Assembly (NCBI GenBank): GCA_001599935.1
Contig: BCIJ01000003.1
Location: forward strand, 128,606-192,605
Direction of reading: 5' to 3'
From: Holtermannia corniformis
Taxonomy: Eukaryota > Basidiomycota > Tremellomycetes > Holtermanniales
Length of the DNA: 64,000 bases
Shown here: one piece after another, positions 58,827-64,000 of the stretch
How positions within the stretch are numbered: the stretch's first letter is position 1
Layout: each line of letters starts with the position of its first letter
Position numbers and translations under genes: made by a program
The notes under the pieces: model-generated
Databases searched by the model: none
The model's input: the letters and a program-made list of their open reading frames with translations, nothing else
Told to the model about the DNA's origin: nothing

Positions 58827-59180
58827 CTATTCAGGCATTGTCTCATCAACTGTAGTGCTGTTCTGTGCGCTCTGTGTCGAGGCCAACTGCCCTTCAGTCG
58901 GGGTACCAGTACCTTGAGCAGGGCTCATGCTCTCTATCTTGTCATTAAACACCTTGAGAAGGTCGTCGATGTCTGACTGAGCGGTACCGCTGCAGCGGCA
59001 ATAGGATACGTCAAGATCATACCCTTCATATTCCTTCTGGCATGCGAGTACTTGTTCCTTCGCGTGTTGCAGCTCCTCGAGCGTAGGTTTGTACCAGTCT
59101 TCGTCGCGCTTTAGTTGGTCCGGCCTGGTGAGCCGTTCGATGATGTCGACTTTCTGTTCGTCAGAGAGTTGTTTCGACAT
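58827..59180 (-). CDS. Small unknown helical protein, 117 aa
   Basis: The start MSKQLSDEQKVDIIERLTRP follows a short leader. Two helices are predicted (LEELQHAKEQVLACQKEYEGY and SDIDDLLKVFNDKIESM) with a Cys-containing linker (SYCRCSG). The tail is Ser/Thr/Gln-rich. The two-helix plan matches the 57012 protein, but residue identity is low. Family unknown. Confidence 0.5.
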   Translation of the reverse strand: MSKQLSDEQKVDIIERLTRPDQLKRDEDWYKPTLEELQHAKEQVLACQKEYEGYDLDVSYCRCSGTAQSDIDDLLKVFNDKIESMSPAQGTGTPTEGQLASTQSAQNSTTVDETMPE

Positions 59181-59404
59181 GCTGCAGTAGATTGGTTGAC
59201 AGAGACAGAGATCTGCATCAGTGGTACAGTGGGCAACAAGTGGTTGCCACCAGCCGAAGGCGCTCGCATCGGCGCCAAGAGCCATCAACAAGGGATAGTC
59301 TGACAAAGGACGTGGCCGGCGAGGCGTCTCAACATGGCAAGAAATGTGATGTGTATGCATACTGTCCATGGTGCCATGCTATGCTATGCTCGCTCGCCTC
59401 GACC

Positions 59405-60812
59405 TCACCCCTCCTTGTGCGCCTGCTCGACCTGCTGCACGCGGCTTTCGACGTGTTGAGCTTCTCGCTGGGCCTCGTCACGGATCGTGTCGATCAGCGC
59501 CTTGAAGGCGGCATCTTGGCCTTGACCACCAGACCGGGATGATTCAAGGTAGTTTTGCAGTTTGGTATCGAGCTCGAGTGGTGTCGAATACAGCGCGATG
59601 CTTTCACATAGTCAGCTTTGAAACGATGCAGACGCTAGTGCCACTCACACTCCGCGCTCTGCCAGAGCTAGCCGTTTCTCCTCGATGCTGAGCTCTTCTT
59701 CGACCTTTCCGACTTGGCTTCGCAGCATCTCGTCATCTCTCGAGATGAACTCTAAATGCCTGCGTAGCCGTCTTCGTAGGAATGCCAGCGGTGCGGTCGT
59801 GCCCAGTTCAAGCACTTTGCAGAGTTGCGTGACGTGCTCGGCGGGGAGGGTGGTGATGATGGAGGTGGAAGGGCTAGTTGAGGCAGGAACGTGGGCGTAT
59901 GCAAGAAGCGCGGCTCGCCGTCTGGCCTCTTCCTGATCCTTGATGCGGATGAGTTGGGCGGGGAGGATGGTCGTAGACGGCATCGAGTTGGGTGCGTACA
60001 GCACAAGCAGGGGAAGCAGCTCCTCCTGCGGCCATGGTCAGCCGCGCATCCCATCATCAATGGACACTGACCAAGATCACCAGGATGGCAATGAACGGCA
60101 CGAGCTTCCACAAGTCTCCCTTTGTCCTCTTGACCAACCGCGTTTCCCGCCGTGTCCACTCTGTTTCCGGTCGCTTCTTGATCTCGCGCGCTCTGCCCAC
60201 ATCCGCCCACAGAACCTTGAGCGCGTTCCAATAAAACTTGAACAACTGCTTGCCAATATGCAACCATCGTTTGTAGGCTGGCAGCGTCGGGTTCGGTGGG
60301 ATCAAGTGTGACAAGGAGAGAGACAGTTGGAAATCCGAGATCAGAGCGCGAAGGGAAGACGCGGCGGGGATAGGCGGGGTCGGGNGNGGGACGGACAGAG
60401 GGGAGGGTGGAAGGAGGGAGGCGGGTGGTGGGGTCGAAGGTCCTGCTTCTGGCGCAGTGTGCTCAGTCTGCGAGACGTGCGTCTTGTCCGAATCCACTGC
60501 TTGTTTGACCTTTGTTGCGGGCTGAGCGGCGACGTGAGCACTGGTGCTCAACCCAGCTAGACTGTCGTATCGCCGTGGCTGCAGTGATGGAGTTGGCAAC
60601 AGCTTGCGAGACTGAGGCGATCCCTGCTGCTCATTGATCGGCGATGAGAACGCAGTCGTACTCTCGAGACCCGACGAGGAGGGAAGCGAGGTAAAGGTCC
60701 GACCGAAGGCCGCTGTTCGAACAGGGATGATCCGCGCGTTCAGCAAACCCAGATGTCGGCTCGGAGTCCAGCAATGCCGCCTGATGAGCCCTGCGGCAAG
60801 CTGATGAGCCAT
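59405..60812 (-). CDS. Mitochondrial LETM1-domain protein
   Basis: Three exons (60812-60072, 60025-59649, 59600-59405) give exactly 437 aa. The N-terminus is basic and hydroxylated (HQLAAGLIRRHCWTPSRHLG), as for mitochondrial import. The LETM1 core begins RTKGDLWKLVPFIAILVILE, continues ELLPLLVLYAPNSMPST and VLELGTTAPLAFLRRRLRRH, and ends in a coiled coil (EAQREAQHVESRVQQVEQA). LETM1/Mdm38 proteins act in inner-membrane K+/H+ balance and bind mitoribosomes. Two ambiguous bases (60385, 60387) affect two codons of a Pro-rich linker. Confidence 0.85.
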
Positions 60813-60980
60813 CTTGTCACTGTTCAAGTCATCATCATCATCATCATTGTCGTCGTCGATCGTCGAAAGTCTGGGGTGGATAGGCGCGCAGTTAGGCGCG
60901 CGGCGCGTTCGAAGACCGAAGACCGAGTTGGCGTCCTCAACAATGCTATGCGTCGACCGTGCTCTACAGTGCTCTACCCT

Positions 60981-63900
60981 CTAGTTGATCCCCGCGGCCT
61001 CTTGCTCGCGCTTCTCCTCGTCTTCCCACACCTTGTTCCGCTCGTCGCGCTCTGCGTTGCTGGCAAACGCCCATGCGAGTGGCAGTTGCGCCTTGACATC
61101 GTTTCGGAAGGCCTCAACGTCGACTTTGAGCTCGTCTCGGAGGAATGCCTCGGCCCGAGTAAAGACGGTAACGTCAGGTCGGACGCCGTCGGCCAGCAGT
61201 TGACGAGTAAGCGCAATGACCTGCTGCTTCTCCTCGATCGACAGTGACGCGATGCTCTTGCCCGATTGCACCAGCTCCTCGGCAAGACCGCGAGCAGCAC
61301 CAAGGATATGCTCGGGCGAGCCGGCATGCGCTTGCGTGTAGGTAGAGTTGAAAGCCGCAGTAGACTGCTCGGCCGGGATGATACTCGGCAAGACCTCGTT
61401 GATCGTAGCGGCCACGGGTGGAGGCAGTTCCAGACCGGCGACTGCAAAGGTCAGCTCAGTCAAAAGACGCACAAACGACTCACCAAGCTTTTTGAAGTGG
61501 ATAATCTGACGATGCAGATCTGGGTGCTGGCCGTCGATCAAGCTGGCCCGCTTCAACGCCTGCAATGCCCGCAGGTATTGGTCTACAACCACGTCAGCGC
61601 CGCCAACGAGTCCCTCGTCAACCCACGCTTCCGCACAAACAGCTCAAAGCCCGCAATCCAAACTTGCACCCTCGACGCCGCCATCCGCTCAAGCTGCGTC
61701 CACAGCTTGAGTGCGTCCTCGAGTGGCGTCTCGGTCTTGAGCAGCGCCTGACCCGTCGGGTCCGGATCGGGCGCAGGCTGATCTCCAGCCTTTGATGATT
61801 CACCAGATGACAGAGCGGCTGCACGAGATCAGGACCGGCCTTGACGCGTGGTGATTGAACCTACCCTTTTTCGCTTTACTCTCAGCCTTTTGAGCCTTTT
61901 TAGCCGCTTTCTTGCGCTCGGCCTCTTCCTCGGGCGCTACAGGTACTCAGCTCGGTTCTCTACTCCGTAATACGCCGCACGCACATATCTTTTCAACCAG
62001 CAACTCTGGGTCATCATACACCTTGACATAGATGGCGATCGCGGCCAGGACAGCGTTGAAGAATGCAGGGTGCGAGCGCAGTTGGTCTTCATACCGCATC
62101 AAGCTGAGGTCGAGTCATCAGCCGTACCCTTACGTCTAGGGAATCGACGCACTCGATGTACGCGCTGAGCGTCATCTTGCGCAGGCAGTACGAGTGGAAA
62201 TCCCATTGATCGTCTTCATAGTCTTGGAAGACCTGTGGATCATCAGCGCGTTACTCGCGTGCAGGAGCAACCGACCTGTACGGTCGTCTGGTAGCGCTTG
62301 AGCGCCATCCCAAGGTTGCCAGCGCGAAGGTACATGTCGCCCTGTTCCTGCAAGAACCAGAGGCACTGCAGATCCGTCAAATCCTGGATCGGCGACACGG
62401 CGTCCTTCTATTCTTTAATCAGCATGATCGCCCCGAGATCAACGCAAGCTGCCAACCTTTGTGAACAAGCCCATGATCTCAATCGCCTTCCTGTCCTCGC
62501 CCGCACGCATCCAGTACTTGCCCGCTTTCCCGTTAATGTACCGATCCTGTCCGTCTAGGCTGCGAGCGACTTCCATTGCGCGCGCGGCGGCGACGGCGTC
62601 ACCGGCGCGTTTGAGGACAATTGCGCGAGCCATGTACAGTTCTGGTAGCGTTGGCGTATGCTCGATCGCCTTGTCGAGCAGGGCTAGGGCTCGAGTGTGG
62701 TCTGGCGATGGGTTTTGAGGGTGGGCAAGGTGTAGCGAGAGAAAGTAGTATGCCCAGAGCAGGGTGATGGGCGGTGGCACGGTGTCTGGTGGGTATGCGT
62801 CAGCTGGGCAAAGAGTGGCAAGGTTGGAGACACACCATCACCGTGCAAGCCGCCTGCAGCCTCGAGCTTGTGTACAATGTCTTCGACAATCTCGCCGACG
62901 ACGGCCATCTTGGCCGCATCGTCGTACACGCCTTTGACGTCGACAAAGAGGGATGGCACGCCGCGCTCAAGACCTGCAACAATATACTTTGTCGCCAGTG
63001 CGCGAAACTCGTCGCCTGCATGCTCATCAGCGGCATTCCCAGTCCACGAGGCCTGACTGACCCGTCGCCGCATCGAGCGACAGCCGCTTGGGTGCTGCGG
63101 ACCGAGGATAGCTCTGTACAAAGCCAGCCAACACCTTGAGCACCTTGTCCTGTTCCGCATGCTCGGTGCTTCCCAGCGTCAACCCCTTGTTGCGCAAGAA
63201 ACCGCGGTAGTTTTCCAACGAATCCGGGTTCTGCTCCAGTAGCGTTCTCCACACGTCTTCAGCTTCATCTTTGCGTCCGAGCTCGGACAGCAGGTTGGCG
63301 CGCAGGGTGAGCGCTTCGCCGCGCGAGGGGAGGGTGCGTGAAGCCAAATCTGCTTCGAGCTTGGACAGGGCTTCGGCGGGTTTGCTGGCAGCGTGAAGGA
63401 GTTGGATGGTGTGCAGGCTCAGTTGTGAGCGTTCGACGGGGCCGAGGCCATCAGCCTGATGAGCGTCAGCGCATGTGACACTGCTGTGGAGGTAACGACC
63501 GACTTGAGTGATCGACTTTAGGCCCTCGCCGACTTTGATGGCTTCCTCTAGATCACCAGCGAGCTGATGATTGAGCATCAACCCGATCCAATTCTGTCGC
63601 AAGTTGGGCCGGATGCAGACAAAGTGATGCCTTGCGACGAGCGCCTGCGCATAGTTGCGCGTGTGGAGCGACAATGAAATGTAGTCTCTGAGCAACGGGA
63701 TGTTGTCCTGTCACATGCCGATCAGCTTGAGCAGCATGCTGCATGCCGCATCACGGACCGGGTCAATCTTGCGCGCCTGGCCAAACGCCTTGCTGGCTTC
63801 TGTCCAGTCCTTTTTCCCCTTTGCGATCAGCCCGAGCACATGCCAGGTGATATGGCTCGTAATGTCCTTTTTGACGGCCAAGCGAGCCATGGCCTCTGCC

Positions 63901-64000
63901 TCTTCTTCCTTTGGCAGAGATGACACGGTCGGTGGTGTCGGGAGCGAAGCGTGGATCGTGAGCGCCTTGATCGCGAGTGTTTCTACGTGGGCTGTCAGTA
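60981..64000 (-). CDS. NAT1: NAA15/NAT1, auxiliary subunit of NatA N-terminal acetyltransferase (5' end beyond window)
   Basis: Twelve exons (63982-63759, 63707-63504, 63455-63062, 63015-62836, 62785-62457, 62407-62276, 62232-62153, 62103-61985, 61936-61865, 61818-61627, 61582-61484, 61441-60981) give 827 in-frame residues. The first is preceded by an acceptor (63983), so the N-terminus lies to the right. TPR-type helices are seen (DITSHITWHVLGLIAKGKKD; ALVARHHFVCIRPNLRQNW; ARAIVLKRAGDAVAAARAME). Then come the conserved DDQWDFHSYCLRKMTLSAY, YEDQLRSHPAF and a Lys-rich segment. NatA acetylates nascent N-termini at the ribosome. Confidence 0.95.

Noticed and set aside
60385..60387. Unknown residues in the LETM1-domain protein
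   Set aside because: They come from two ambiguous bases in a Pro-rich linker, not from a real frame break.

Overview
This window looks like nuclear DNA of a basidiomycete fungus, probably a yeast or yeast-like lineage. Evidence: about 55-60% GC, closely packed genes, many 42-60 nt GT-AG introns with a CTGAC-type branch point just before the acceptor, and fungal gene families (multifunctional URA2, type I fungal FAS, RTA1, SHR3). I cannot place it below phylum. I rebuilt gene models by splicing by eye against known family motifs. For most models the exon lengths sum to an exact multiple of three.

Layout. 1-3297: right-hand part of a tyrosine-recombinase (DIRS-order, Ngaro/PAT-like) retrotransposon with reverse transcriptase-RNase H, an overlapping recombinase frame and a 125-bp split direct repeat. 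3.5-11.8 kb: URA2, divergent from NC2alpha/BUR6. 11.8-15.1 kb: gene-poor. 15.1-17.7 kb: unknown proteins. 17.9-24 kb: very compact block with an METTL3/IME4-type m6A methyltransferase, APS1 (AP-1 sigma), a UBE2W-type E2 and CLP1. 24-34.3 kb: VPS41 convergent with MOT1. 34.6-41.3 kb: TPI1, a four-TM protein, SHR3, an unknown gene and an RTA1-family protein. 42.2-51.8 kb: ER cyclophilin and a large FAS polypeptide. 52-56.1 kb: YVH1 and a STN1-like gene. 56.1-59.2 kb: small fast-evolving helical proteins and a broken copy. 59.4-64 kb: a mitochondrial LETM1-domain protein and NAA15 (5' end off the window).

Most genes are housekeeping: pyrimidine synthesis, transcription control (NC2alpha and MOT1 both act on TBP), mRNA modification and 3'-end processing, vesicle traffic (AP-1, HOPS), glycolysis, fatty acid synthesis, telomere and ribosome maintenance. 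The unusual content is structural: a FAS chain cut after its ACP, several microexons including an apparent one-nucleotide exon in the UBE2W gene, a cyclophilin with two possible C-termini, and two clusters of tiny helical-hairpin ORFs.
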